A stretch of DNA of 64,000 bases from Pseudogymnoascus destructans (taxonomy: Eukaryota; Ascomycota; Leotiomycetes; Thelebolales; Thelebolaceae): NCBI RefSeq assembly GCF_001641265.1, contig NW_020167520.1, positions 248,001-312,000 on the forward strand. Reading direction: 5' to 3'. The notes under the pieces are model-generated. The model was given only the letters and a program-made list of their open reading frames with translations, did no database searches and was not told the DNA's origin. Both the position numbers and the translations under genes were made by a program. Positions 21,446-30,763 of this stretch are shown piece after piece (the stretch's first letter is position 1; every line of letters begins with the position of its first letter).

Positions 21446-21452
21446 GTTTCCC
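21415..21452 (-). promoter_or_regulatory. -1 ribosomal frameshift signal, Gypsy-1 gag/pol
   Basis: In gag frame the codons TCG GGA AAC GAA TAG end gag, so the slippery heptamer G GGA AAC (21452-21446) is correctly phased. Six nucleotides downstream begins a 7-bp perfect stem, CCTCTAG (21439-21433) with CTAGAGG (21421-21415), loop 11 nt. Slipping back one base opens the protease frame. Confidence 0.85.
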
Positions 21453-22738
21453 GACTCATATTGAGCATGCTCTTCTGTAATAGAGATCTCATTGACTCTA
21501 ACTTTCTGCTTCTGTGGGCAGTTGCGAGCGCGATGACCACTTCCATGGCAATGGAAGCATTTGCCAAGCTTCATAAGCGATTCTTTCTCAGGATCTTGGT
21601 GGGGATGGCGGTAGAGCTTCTTCTGTAGTGCTACTATTTCAACAGCAGTACTAGTAGTAGGGCTTTGGCCACTCTGCTTCTGGTAGGCGAACGGCTGTGG
21701 CTTTATTCTCTTCTTCTTTTCTTGAATTCTCTGTAGGTTTTGGTCCACAAGCATGCATTTCTTCGCGAATTCATGTAGGGTAGTAGTTCCTACTTCAGCA
21801 ACCAAGGCTTTCTGAAGGCTTTGGTTGATCTTGAATCGGAGATCGTCGAGCAAGGTCTCCTCTGAGTAATCCAGCTCTGCTGTGAGTCTCTGAAATTCAG
21901 CCCAGAATGTTGCGAAGGTATTCTTGCCCTGGTATAGCTTGTGGTACTCAGTTTGTGCGGTGTGTCTCCCGGGGTCGCTAAACACTTTCTTGAGGAGTTG
22001 GAGTATTTCTTCTGCTGACTGAAGCATGTTTGGTGAGGTAATGTGAAGCCTTGGGTTCACATGGCGAACTGCGAGTCCTGCTAGTCTGCTTTGGAGATAA
22101 CTCATCTGCATCTTGTCATTTGGGAAGTGGTCGATGTTGGCTTCCAGCTTCAGTCGGATCTTCACAACCCAGTCTTCAAAAGCTGGTTCAATCCCATCCG
22201 TAAGAATAGGAGGATCCGGAATGTGAGCAGACTGGCGAGGTGCTACATTGCGAATAGGAGCTGTATTCTCAAGATATTTTTGAATGCCTTGCAGTTCAGT
22301 AATCTTTTCATCCTTGTCTTGAATTTCTTCTTGGAGCTGTAGAATAGCATCATTTCGCTCTGCAATAGTAGCATCAGAAGCTTGACCGATGATGAGGTAG
22401 TCCTTCATAATGGCTTTCAACATTGACCAGGCGTACTCTTGGCTGCTAGGTGACAGCTTTTGGAATTCAGTGTAGGTGTTGACAGGCCATAGTATAGACT
22501 GGTGTCTTTCTTGAGCTGTTTTGCCCATCCTCTTGAAATCTTCTTGGGCTTCGAGGAAGTCATCTTGAAGTTCATCTCTCTTCTCAGACTCATCTGCTAA
22601 GGTTGTTTTCTCATTTATAGACTCATAGTCTTCTGGGTTTCGGTCAGCCATCTTGGCTTTTTCATTGGCCGTGTGTGCCATAGCAGCTTTGCTATTCTTT
22701 CGGTTTTTGTATTCAGTAGAGCAGACTCGTATTGCCAA
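21440..22738 (-). CDS. Gypsy-1 Gag
   Basis: 432 aa. An acidic/coiled N-terminal half, then a retrotransposon gag domain with LQSRLAGLAVRHVNPRL and FATFWAEFQRLTAELDYSEETLLDDLRFKIN, and a C-terminal CCHC zinc knuckle CFHCHGSGHRARNC. Gag forms the particle and packages element RNA. The frame is uninterrupted although the rest of the element is broken, and it ends at the frameshift signal. Confidence 0.88.
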   Translation of the reverse strand: MAIRVCSTEYKNRKNSKAAMAHTANEKAKMADRNPEDYESINEKTTLADESEKRDELQDDFLEAQEDFKRMGKTAQERHQSILWPVNTYTEFQKLSPSSQEYAWSMLKAIMKDYLIIGQASDATIAERNDAILQLQEEIQDKDEKITELQGIQKYLENTAPIRNVAPRQSAHIPDPPILTDGIEPAFEDWVVKIRLKLEANIDHFPNDKMQMSYLQSRLAGLAVRHVNPRLHITSPNMLQSAEEILQLLKKVFSDPGRHTAQTEYHKLYQGKNTFATFWAEFQRLTAELDYSEETLLDDLRFKINQSLQKALVAEVGTTTLHEFAKKCMLVDQNLQRIQEKKKRIKPQPFAYQKQSGQSPTTSTAVEIVALQKKLYRHPHQDPEKESLMKLGKCFHCHGSGHRARNCPQKQKVRVNEISITEEHAQYESGNE

Positions 22739-22987
22739 AGGCCCTATTGTGCAGTTTGTCGATTGTAGTAGCCACTTGAGAGGAGCGCACTTCCCTCACA
22801 GCTATATTCCTTGTTGAGGGAGCATTGTGAAAGGTCTGATCTATGAAGTCTGTGGTGTTCTGGTGTGTTCTGTGGTGTTCTGGAATTGACTTTAGGATAT
22901 GGTTGTAGGGTTTCCAAAGAAGAGAATTCGAATTTAAGTATCAAGGTTCAGGCTCAGAGAGCAAAAGAAAGGTGAGATTCAATCTTA

Positions 22988-23196
22988 TGTTACGATGGTC
23001 ATGGAGGTCAAGAAGCCAGTCCGGAGAATAATAAGCTAGATTAAATCTAAAGATAGAAGAAGAAGAAGAAGGAAGGAAGGTGAGGCTATTCCTTGTAATA
23101 TACAGTTGTCTGCTTAGCGGTTGTAGCCTTGGTGACTAAGGCTGCACCTGTAACAACCATAACAACCGTAACAAGCTGTAAGCTATAATCATAACA
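22988..23196 (-). repeat. Gypsy-1 5' LTR
   Basis: Begins TGTTACGATGG and ends ATAACA; a related copy is at 63511-63715. It lies directly upstream of gag in element orientation. The outer boundary is uncertain because a minisatellite abuts it. Confidence 0.6.
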
Positions 23197-23247
23197 AAGG
23201 CAAAGACAAAGGCAAAGACAAAGGCAAAGACAAAGGCAAAGACAGAG
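23197..23247. repeat. Minisatellite, 12-bp unit
   Basis: About four units of (CAAAGACAAAGG) directly after the LTR; one strand is pure A/G with C. Nothing indicates a function. Confidence 0.85.
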
Positions 23248-23331
23248 GTGAAGGAAGAGTGGTAGTGGCAGTAGTGGTGGTTGTGGTAGCCAGTTATCAC
23301 ATTTGACCACAGTGATTATAGACCGCCGTTA

Positions 23332-23661
23332 TGGAGGCGTGTACCAAAAGTCCTTGCCGGGCTAACAGTGCCAAGGAATGTAGCGTTCGGGGCTAAAAAT
23401 AGGGGTAAAGTCAGTAAATAGGCATCGTCAATTCATATTTTGTAGAGTAGAAGATAATACAGATATTAAATATGCCTTCATACTCTCTTGCAACGCGAGC
23501 TCAAGCTATAGGACTCCGAGCTTATGGAGCTACATGTCAGCAAATTAAAGAGAAATACAAAATTTTCCGAGTGGCAAGTGCGATACTACATGGCTGAAGC
23601 ACACCACCGTGGATATAATCCAGATATTGACAAGCAATTACTCGATAAATATCTTATTGAT
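23332..23661 (+). mobile_element. Tc1-like element, 5' fragment
   Basis: Begins at TA 23330-23331 with the end motif GGAGGCGTGTACC and includes the first codons of the same transposase found intact in length at 34824-36369 (MPSYSLATRAQAIGLRAYGA at 23472). Cut at 23661 by the Gypsy-2 LTR. Confidence 0.85.
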
Positions 23662-24021
23662 TGTAAGGACACAGGGCACCCAGCTCACAGTAATAGCATA
23701 TGAGAGTGCGAGTCGGAGGCTAAACGGATGCTATCCTATAGGTCTACTATGAAGGATACAAAAAAGATCAGGAGAGGAACCCCCGTTGGGTCAATCTCCT
23801 TAAGTACCTGAATCGGGTCCGACTCGGCTAACCTGCCTTCACCCTCACCACGTGACCGTGACTTGTCCGACTCAGATACCTTCCATCACTGAGGGAGAGG
23901 AACCCCCGTTGGGTCAATCTCCTCAAGTACCCGAAACGGGTCCGACTCGGCTAACCTGCCTTTACTCTTATCATGTGACTGTAACCTGCCCGACTCAGAT
24001 CCTTTCCGTCACTGAGGGACA
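23662..24021 (-). repeat. Gypsy-2 3' LTR
   Basis: Outer end TGTAAGGACACAGGG, inner end GGGACA (element orientation TGTCCC...TTACA), 360 bp. It contains two tandem copies of about 125 bp (about 23770-23892 and 23893-24017) with GAACCCCCGTTGGG and GGGTCCGACTCGG. The same outer end recurs at 29606. Confidence 0.85.
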
Positions 24022-24028
24022 CCCCCCC
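24022..24028 (-). other. Gypsy-2 polypurine tract
   Basis: A run of seven G on the element strand immediately before the 3' LTR, where plus-strand DNA synthesis would be primed. Confidence 0.65.
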
Positions 24029-24573
24029 TGAGGGAGTGCTTTGTCTGCAAGGCATGCGGCTAGTATCATGTCCGCAACGTCTCCGAATGGTATCCGTGAG
24101 CGGAGCGTTCTTTGTTATCATAATGTTGGCTGGTAATTGCGTCCAGAACAACTTTGTTTGTCGTGTGCATCGGGAAGGTGCTTTGTTTGCCACAGTAGTC
24201 ATCCTGAGGTGGTATCACGTTAGGGTCCATTTGGCATGTGAAACTGGAGCTCGCTTTTGTTCGATCTCACGTTCACTCTTGAGGTCTGAATCAGTACTGG
24301 AAGGTGTCCGCTACACGTTTGAGTAGAATTTTCGTAAACGTGAAAGAAGAAGTGGCCGTGCTAGCCCGATTCAGAGTTTATTGTTGTAAGCCAACATTTG
24401 AGTATTCCGCTTCACCCACTTCCTCTTGTTTTTTCCTTACAACAACAACGCCAGCAACCGTCCCGCCTGAGACCAGTAAGTGGCCCCTCCCCATCCGTTT
24501 CTTTATGATACTGATAGATTGGATAGTATAACTCCAATCCACATGAACGAGTAGGTGATGAGAGCGTGTTGGC

Positions 24574-25110
24574 GTGGTGTTGATAACTTGTGCTGGGCTG
24601 ATGGAATCACAGATTCCAAATTTGAAGATGCCGGTTCCCACCCCCTCCGGGGCCCTTACTGTCGCCTTCCACGTGCTCTGTCTGCGCTGCCTTCAGGCCA
24701 AAGCCCGTGGGATCCAGTCCCATAACTGCGTCTGGTCCCCGACCAGTTCGAAGTGTGGGTACTGCACGACGCAGCACTCGCCTTGCGTCCCGGTAGGTTT
24801 TCTTGTGGGGTTCAGTGTTTGGTTTGGTTGGCCGTTGCTGACTTTGGTGGAGGCTGCCCTCGAGTCGGGGCTGGCCATGAGTAGACCCCCTTCCCCTTGT
24901 GTTGTTTTTGGTGCTGACTCTGGGCAGCAAATTCGGTCGTCGCTGTGCTGTCTCCGGATGGAACAGGAGAGCGTCCCTGCTCTCTTGGGGGAGTTGATGG
25001 CTGCTGTGGGCAAACTGCCCACCGCTGCCGCTCCCGTGGTCGCTCCGACTTGGGGTGATGGGAGGAAGGAGGGGGAGGATGGGGAAGTTGGGGCGGCCTA
25101 CAGGGCCTAG
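24574..25110 (+). CDS. Antisense Cys-rich ORF in Gypsy-2
   Basis: Opposite in strand to gag-pol, between the pol end and the 3' LTR. The first half has paired cysteines: CLRC, then C after 12 residues, SSKCGYC, and a final C before VPV. A possible intron (GTAGGT after CGTCCCG near 24792, branch GCTGAC, acceptor GGTGGAG) would remove a hydrophobic stretch. The second half is helical (LLGELMAAVGKLP). I do not know its function; the layout parallels the antisense ORF of Gypsy-3. A minus-strand ORF over the same bases (24607-25386) is low-complexity and probably its shadow. Confidence 0.5.
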   Translation: MVLITCAGLMESQIPNLKMPVPTPSGALTVAFHVLCLRCLQAKARGIQSHNCVWSPTSSKCGYCTTQHSPCVPVGFLVGFSVWFGWPLLTLVEAALESGLAMSRPPSPCVVFGADSGQQIRSSLCCLRMEQESVPALLGELMAAVGKLPTAAAPVVAPTWGDGRKEGEDGEVGAAYRA

Positions 25111-25283
25111 GTGGGGGAAGACCCTGTGTCGGAGGGGACTCGGGCCTGGCCCTTCGCGTGGGGTCACTTCGACCCTTCGTCTCTCATGGTGGTAGCCGCT
25201 TGTTGCGACGCCAGTGAGACGTTTGGGAAGGGTGACTCCCGCAAGGGTTATGGTGGTGAGTGCACCCTGGCTCAGAGGGTATT

Positions 25284-26849
25284 TTAGTTTAGAGTCGCAG
25301 ATAGCAACAACTCTATTTCTCCCGCTTTGTCTTGCCTTCCGTGATCGTAGTTTTGTTCCTCGCCCATCTCCCATGCCGTAACCCATCCGAGTAGTTCTCG
25401 ATGTGGACCTGGTAACTCTGGGTATTCTGTGTGAAACTCTCTGAGTTTATGGGGAGAGTTCATGAAGTTCGACACTGGGTACCACTCCGGGTCCGGATCG
25501 TATCTGAACCAACTAACCCGGTATTGTAGTTGCTTCCAGCGGAGCCTTACGGCAAGGATCTTTTCCACTTCTCATTCCTCTACGCCGTCTATCACTTCGC
25601 TGCTAGGCTCAGGCGGATTCTGACCAGGTAGGGGGTTGTTCGGATCCTTCATGAGGACGTCTGGTGAGAACACATCATGTATTTGAGAACTGGTAGGTAG
25701 TTCCAATCGAAACGCGTGCCCAATCCGTTCCAACACCGTATATAATCTGACCCATTGTTGGCCCAACTTGCAGCTAGGGCGAGAGTTTTTCAAATTTTTG
25801 GTCGATAGGTACACTCTATCTCCTATGTCCCAGTCGATGGCCCTTCGGTGTCGATTCGCGTGCTTAGACATTTCCTCTTGTGCCTTTGCCATGTTTTCCT
25901 TTGCGTGGACCCATGCGGTATGCATTCGGTCTGCAACCGCCTTGGCTTCCTCTCGGTTTAGGGTCTCCCGGGGGTTGGTGCTTTTCGGAGTGTTCCAATC
26001 CCAACTCGTACGCGGATTGGTTCCGTACTTGAGTCGGTAGGGGGTCATGCCAATGGATGTGTGGGGGAGTGTCATTTGCACGTGGTCCATTATGGGGATG
26101 AGTTTGCTCCAGTTATCCTGATAATGGGATACGAAAGGCCTCAGTCTCTGATCGATGTATCGGTTCATGGTTTCCATCTGCCCGTCGGTCTGCTTATGAT
26201 AGGCAGTTGACAGCTTAACCTTAACGTCGATAATTCGATAGAACTCCTGCCAAAAGGATGATACGAATTGGGGTCCGCGGTCGCTTACAATCGACTCCGG
26301 AGTGTGTCTGAATCGGTATATCCATTCGATGAACAATTGTGCCATTTGCTGGGCAGTTGTGGTTTTTTAGCAAGGTATGGTCACTGAACTCTTTCCGAGT
26401 CGGTCCATAAACACTAAGATGCTATCGTATCCATGCTTGTCCCTTGGGAACTCCTTGGAGTCCATGGTGAGGTGTTGCATAGGATATTCGGGTACGGGTA
26501 GTGGGTGTAGGAATCCTTGTTGCTTAGTGACATTGGTGTGAGAAAGCCGGCATGTCACGCAGTTTCGTACATACCGTAAACAGTCTACTTCCATCCTGAC
26601 CCAATGATACTTTGGAGCAAGCAATTGGTAGGTTTTCCTGCCACTTGGATGTGCTGACGACACTTGATCATGCGCTTCTCGGATCAGTTTCGTACATAGG
26701 TCGGTGTGGCGATTTACACATAGGCAGCCTTTGTACAGGAGGAGCTGGTCGTTCATCGTGAATCCGTCCGGTAGGGGTTGTTTCGTGCAAGTCTCGGTGA
26801 ATGGCTTCCGATTGTCTGCACATAGCGCCTCTATTAAATTGAAGGGCAC
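25284..26849 (-). pseudogene. Gypsy-2 integrase and degenerate chromodomain
   Basis: Zinc-binding domain with CLCVNRHTDLCTKLIREAHD and VRNCVTCRLSHTNVTKQQG (26367-26849), an in-frame break, core with VSDRGPQFVSSFWQEFY and STAYHKQTDGQMETMNRYI (25572-26345), the C-terminal RAIDWDIGDRVYLSTKNL, then a chromodomain-like YRVSWFRYDPDPEWYPVSNF (25284-25568). Stops at 26364-26366 and 25569-25571 separate the parts. Confidence 0.85.
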
Positions 26850-26869
26850 CTGTGCCTTGGGGGTGTCTA

Positions 26870-27181
26870 TCAGGTTAATTTGCCATCCGCTTTCTTTACG
26901 AATAGGATAGGGGACGCGAAGGGGCTGTTGCTGTTGATGATGAATCCCTTTTCCAGGTTTTCCAGCAGGTATTGCTTGGTAGCCTTAAGCTCTTCGGTGC
27001 CTTGTCGGTATAGCGGGGAGAAGGCGTTTGGTAAAGGAGCTTTGAGCTGTATCTTATGGTCGTATATGTGGTGTGGAGGGATCCGATCTGATTCCGACTT
27101 CGAAAAGACATCGGCATAGCTTCGGTGCATATGCGGGAGTTTCTGTTGGATGAGGTGAAGAGTTTCTGCATCCTCGTCCAA
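26870..27181 (-). pseudogene. Gypsy-2 RT N-terminal remnant
   Basis: Reads PLYRQGTEELKATKQYLLENLEKGFI and SPFASPILFVKKADG, the first RT motif, then stops. The palm motif (YxDD) and RNase H that should follow are absent; the next sequence is the linker before the integrase. Confidence 0.8.
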
Positions 27182-28010
27182 TTCTTTTCATGAATGATCT
27201 GGTCGATTTCGTAGATGCTAGTCTGAAAAAACTCGGAGTCGCTTCGCATCATCTTGTGGTGGAAAGCATTTGCACTGATTTCACAGATATGCATGGGTGT
27301 AAACCTCTGTACTAGGGTTTTCTGCGGTGGGGGAGAAACCTCCTGGTTTCGTAGTGGGTTTGATGGCGTATCGGTGATCTCTTCGTAGTCGGAAATTATC
27401 ACTTTCATTTCCATCGAGCGTCCGCCTGCGTGGCGTCTGTCTTCGCGGTGGATTGCGGAATCCCGGCGATTCGCATCCGACTGGTGTGCAGGATGTCTAA
27501 TGGACGTTTCGCGTGAGTGGTAGGGCAAGGTGATCTCCTTGCTCCAGCTAGGAGTCGGCGGGTACTCCTTTGGCCATACTAACCAGCTCTTTGCAGAGTC
27601 GAGTAGTATTCGGAAGCGGCTGAAAAGCTTCTTCCCAATTATCACATCTTGTGCTCCGAGGTCCAGGAGTACAAAGGGGCAGTTATATATTCAGCGTCCT
27701 TCGACTGTTAAGTGTAACCGAATATACTCCGATACGTGGCCTTGGATTTTGTGCTGAAATCCACGTATGGGTACAGAGTAGGGTAGTTTCCGTATGGGGC
27801 TCTGAAGCGCTTTCGACAGTCATATTGCGAAAGGCTTGTTAATGATGAGGTAGCCATTTGCTCCTGTGTCTGCTAGGGACTTCGTTTGCACCCCGAGTCC
27901 ATTCATACTCAGGGTCGTGTTGACTAAGAACTGGGTGCCTCCCAGGAGTTCTCGTAAGTCTAGTCCTCGCAGGTCACATTTGCGTAGACCTATGAAGGAG
28001 CCTTCTCCTA
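27182..28010 (-). pseudogene. Gypsy-2 protease region
   Basis: In the frame following gag, reads RKCDLRGLDLRELLGGTQFLVN and the retropepsin site LADTGANGYLI near 27850. Downstream stops and frameshifts fragment it. No canonical slippery heptamer was found at this gag/pol border. Confidence 0.65.
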
Positions 28011-29252
28011 GGCCTCGTCATTTTCCTTGAGGGACGCATCCGATTGAAGTTCCACGGCTTCTTCCCATTGTTCTTCTGCCTCGGGGTCGTTACGGTGATT
28101 TCCTTGACAGTAGCGTTGAGCGGGCATTTGTCCTGGAAATGGCCGGGCTTGCCACACTTGAAACAGTTCCCTGAGGGTGCAGGGACTGTGGTTCTCACAC
28201 GTTCTGGTATGGCTGGCTTGGGGAGGAACGCAGTTCAGGTGAACAGAGCGGGTGTGGCTCGAGTCGGCTTCAACGCTGACGCCTTTGCCGTATCCGTGGT
28301 ATGTGTGGACGTCCTTGCGAGAGCGGGTAGCAGATTCAATTCGTTGTTCCGGCGCCGTTCCTGATTGAAGGCAGTAAGTTCTCGTACCATGGTCTGGTAG
28401 TCTCCATTCCATTGGTTTTTGATGATTGCGACGCGGCTGCGGAATTGGGGAGTCAACTTGTTCCACATGTACCGAAACCATTCTGACTCGGAGACTTGTC
28501 CTGTGATAGCTGCACTTTGGAAATGAGCCTTGAACTCTGGGAAGGTTTCGCTAGCATGCCCTTTCTCTCCCATTTGAAGGTCGTCGAAGAGGTTCCTGGC
28601 CTGCTCCGTCTCGTTGCCTGTGAGGTAGTATGAACCTAGTAGATCCATCATCTCCTCAGCACTGCGGAACCCATGCGTAGCGGACAGGTATTGGGGCTCT
28701 AGGTAGGTCTTCACCAGGCCGGTCGTAGTTCCCCATATCAATGCTCTTCTCGAGACGTTGGTAAGGCAGTGGTCCTCATTGACTACGAGTCAGTCCCGAA
28801 TTGAAGCGCTCCATTGTAGGAAGGTATGTTCTATCCCATCGCTGAGAGGAAGGATTTTCTCAGAGATGGTTGATTTCTTATAGCGATTCGGAGGGTCCTC
28901 GGTGAGCATTCATGATGACCCTGGAATCGATGGAGAACGAGTGTTCCGAAGAGGCGGCAATTGAACCGTCTCAGGGGTGTTTCGTGTGCGAGGAGTTCGT
29001 TGCTCCATAGCTTCGACTGTAGGTATGGGGGCGTCCACCGGCGGTGTGGACGGGATTCTGGTCTGGGCTGCCGTAAGGGTAACTAGTAGATCCTTGACCT
29101 CCTGTATCTGTGCTTCGAGGTGGGCCATTCGACTCGGGATGTCTTCGGATGGCACAGTGGTCGTAGCTGCAGCGGTGGTTTGTCTGGTAGTCATTCTGGG
29201 CAGTTGACCATCATTGTCTTGGGGTATGTTTGATGTCGGCTTTTTCGACATA
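28008..29252 (-). pseudogene. Gypsy-2 Gag
   Basis: Pieces in several frames: a Thr/Pro-rich N-terminus (MSKKPTSNIPQDNDGQLP at about 29250), a gag domain with FPEFKAHFQSAAITGQVSESEWFRYMWNKL (28235-28741), and a CCHC knuckle CFKCGKPGHFQDKC (28100-28170). Frame changes near 28240, 28200 and 28750-28910 show it is broken. Confidence 0.75.
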
Positions 29253-29605
29253 TTGCCTCGGGTGTGTATTTGTACTGATACGAAAGAGCTTGACCAGTAG
29301 CTCGTAGCTATCAACGCTCTTGTCCACAATTTCCTCTGTGCTAGGAGGGGGTTCTTAAGGATCTCATATCTTATTTGGCGCCAATGCGTCAGCGACTTTA
29401 CCAGCTTGTTCTGAAGAATCAAACCCTGATCCACTGGCTGTCCGTGAGATCTCTGGAATCACGGCTATTTGAAGTCGTCAGGTCTCTCCTATGAAACGTC
29501 ACTGAGTCGCAGTCGATGGTATAACGGTAGTTCTCCTGAGTCGTTCCGGTGTGGGATACTATTTAAGTACGGCTGTCCCCAGCAGGCGTGATCTTTTTTG
29601 TATAA

Positions 29606-29682
29606 TGTAAGGACACAGGGCACCCAGCTAACAGTAATAGCATATGAGAGTGCAAGTCAGAGGCTAAACGGATGCTATCCTA
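29606..29682 (-). repeat. Gypsy-2 5' LTR fragment
   Basis: Repeats the outer 77 bp of the LTR at 23662 with a few differences, then is interrupted at TA by element G. The remainder of the LTR does not reappear after G. Confidence 0.85.
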
Positions 29683-29684
29683 TA

Positions 29685-30761
29685 ACGTAGGTCGTGGCCA
29701 TACCGGGGCCATGGCCATACTGGGATGGTGGGGTAAGCCACCCCTTCAAAATATGAGCAGCTTCAAAAAAATTGAAAATAGTTCTACCATTACCATGCTA
29801 ATTCATCTATATCACTGTCAAATAGCTCCTCCTCACCCCCATCATCAATTAGATCAATTATAGATGTTGTAACTTGTGATATTTTCGACTTTTGTAGTTT
29901 TCGATTTTTTGCTCTGTTGTGAGGCTCTTGTACGCGTCAAACCACCCCTTCAACACCTGCTTTGTGACCCCATTCATCCTTTGTGCCTCAACCCTTCTTC
30001 CTAGCTTAACACGTAAGTTAGGATGCCTCTGAATGAACCGTGGCACCCAATCTTGCCCAAGTGGTAACTTAGGTAGTTGGAGTTGTGGTTGTTGAGTTTG
30101 TGTCTGTTGAGTTGGTCGGGTCTGCTGAGTTGGTCGGGACTGCTGAGTCGGTCGGGACTGCTGAGTTGGTCGGGACTGCTGCTGAGCCGGTTGGTTTGAT
30201 GGGGTCTGCCAAGCCACTAGTTAGATATAGTCGATTTGCCAGTCTATAGCAGGTTTGATGGGCTGATGGTTGATTTGATTGAGTTGGTCAAGTCAGTGGG
30301 TCAGCTCACCTGGGTTTGGAAGACCCGACACTTGTTTGACCGGACTTCCTCTGCAACCTCACGTAATATGCGATGGCTAGGAGCGTAACCACTTGCAGTA
30401 AGATTTTTGATCCATTTTAAAAGGGTCTTTTCTTGGGTTTGGGAGAGTAATTGATGTTTTAAATGTGCTTCTTTATGTGAGGTATGTCGCCCTTTAATGC
30501 GGCTAACAACTGTATCAGGCCTTAGATGTAAGGCCTTTGCAGCAGCATTTGCAGTTTTATATAAACCAGATTTTACTCCAGCTACTGCTTCAAGTATTAG
30601 AATATCGCGTTCTTGAGCTTTTAAACTCCGTTTGCGTACCATAATAATGGGGTAATTGATAGGTTTGGTGTGTTGGTTGATGGGTTTGATGGGGTAGTTA
30701 AGTGCTCGCTTACCTCACCATCCCGGTATGGCCATGGCCCCGGTATGGCCACGACCTACGT
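29685..30761 (-). mobile_element. Pogo-like element G (C family, internally deleted)
   Basis: 1077 bp, both ends as in element C, TA on each side (29683-29684, 30762-30763). It keeps the HTH exon (30301-30642), the Gln-rich linker, the second HTH (29858-30217) and the extreme C-terminal tail. The whole DDE domain is deleted, so it is a non-autonomous derivative. Left flank is a Gypsy-2 LTR; right flank is the interior of a B-type transposase. Confidence 0.85.
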
Positions 30762-30763
30762 TA

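Larger units (their letters stand above)
17015..23196 (-). mobile_element. Gypsy-1 LTR retrotransposon, rearranged
   Basis: Reading leftward from 23196: LTR (22988-23196), gag, protease, an inverted RT block (20110-21125), RT end plus RNase H, zinc-binding and core integrase, and chromodomain near 17015. Two solo LTRs of other families are inserted (17724-17982 and 18848-19322). The 3' LTR was not found; other transposon ends begin just left of 17000. The element is defective. Confidence 0.85.
23662..29684 (-). mobile_element. Gypsy-2 LTR retrotransposon, internally deleted
   Basis: 3' LTR at left (23662-24021), polypurine tract, antisense ORF, chromodomain/integrase, RT remnant, protease, gag, then the start of the 5' LTR at 29606, which is cut by element G. 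Inserted into a Tc1-like element. RT catalytic core and RNase H are missing. Confidence 0.85.

Noticed and set aside
23197..23247. CRISPR-like or regulatory array
   Set aside because: Units are contiguous 12-bp repeats without spacers; a simple minisatellite in a eukaryotic genome.
24607..25386. Minus-strand ORF of 259 codons in Gypsy-2
   Set aside because: Low-complexity Pro/Arg/Gly reading with no domain. The opposite-strand ORF has ordered cysteines and is the better candidate.
27995..28030. Possible -1 frameshift site at the Gypsy-2 gag/pol border
   Set aside because: pol is in the -1 frame, but an upstream TGA limits slippage to a few codons and no X XXY YYZ heptamer lies there. The gag is also broken, so the original signal cannot be judged.
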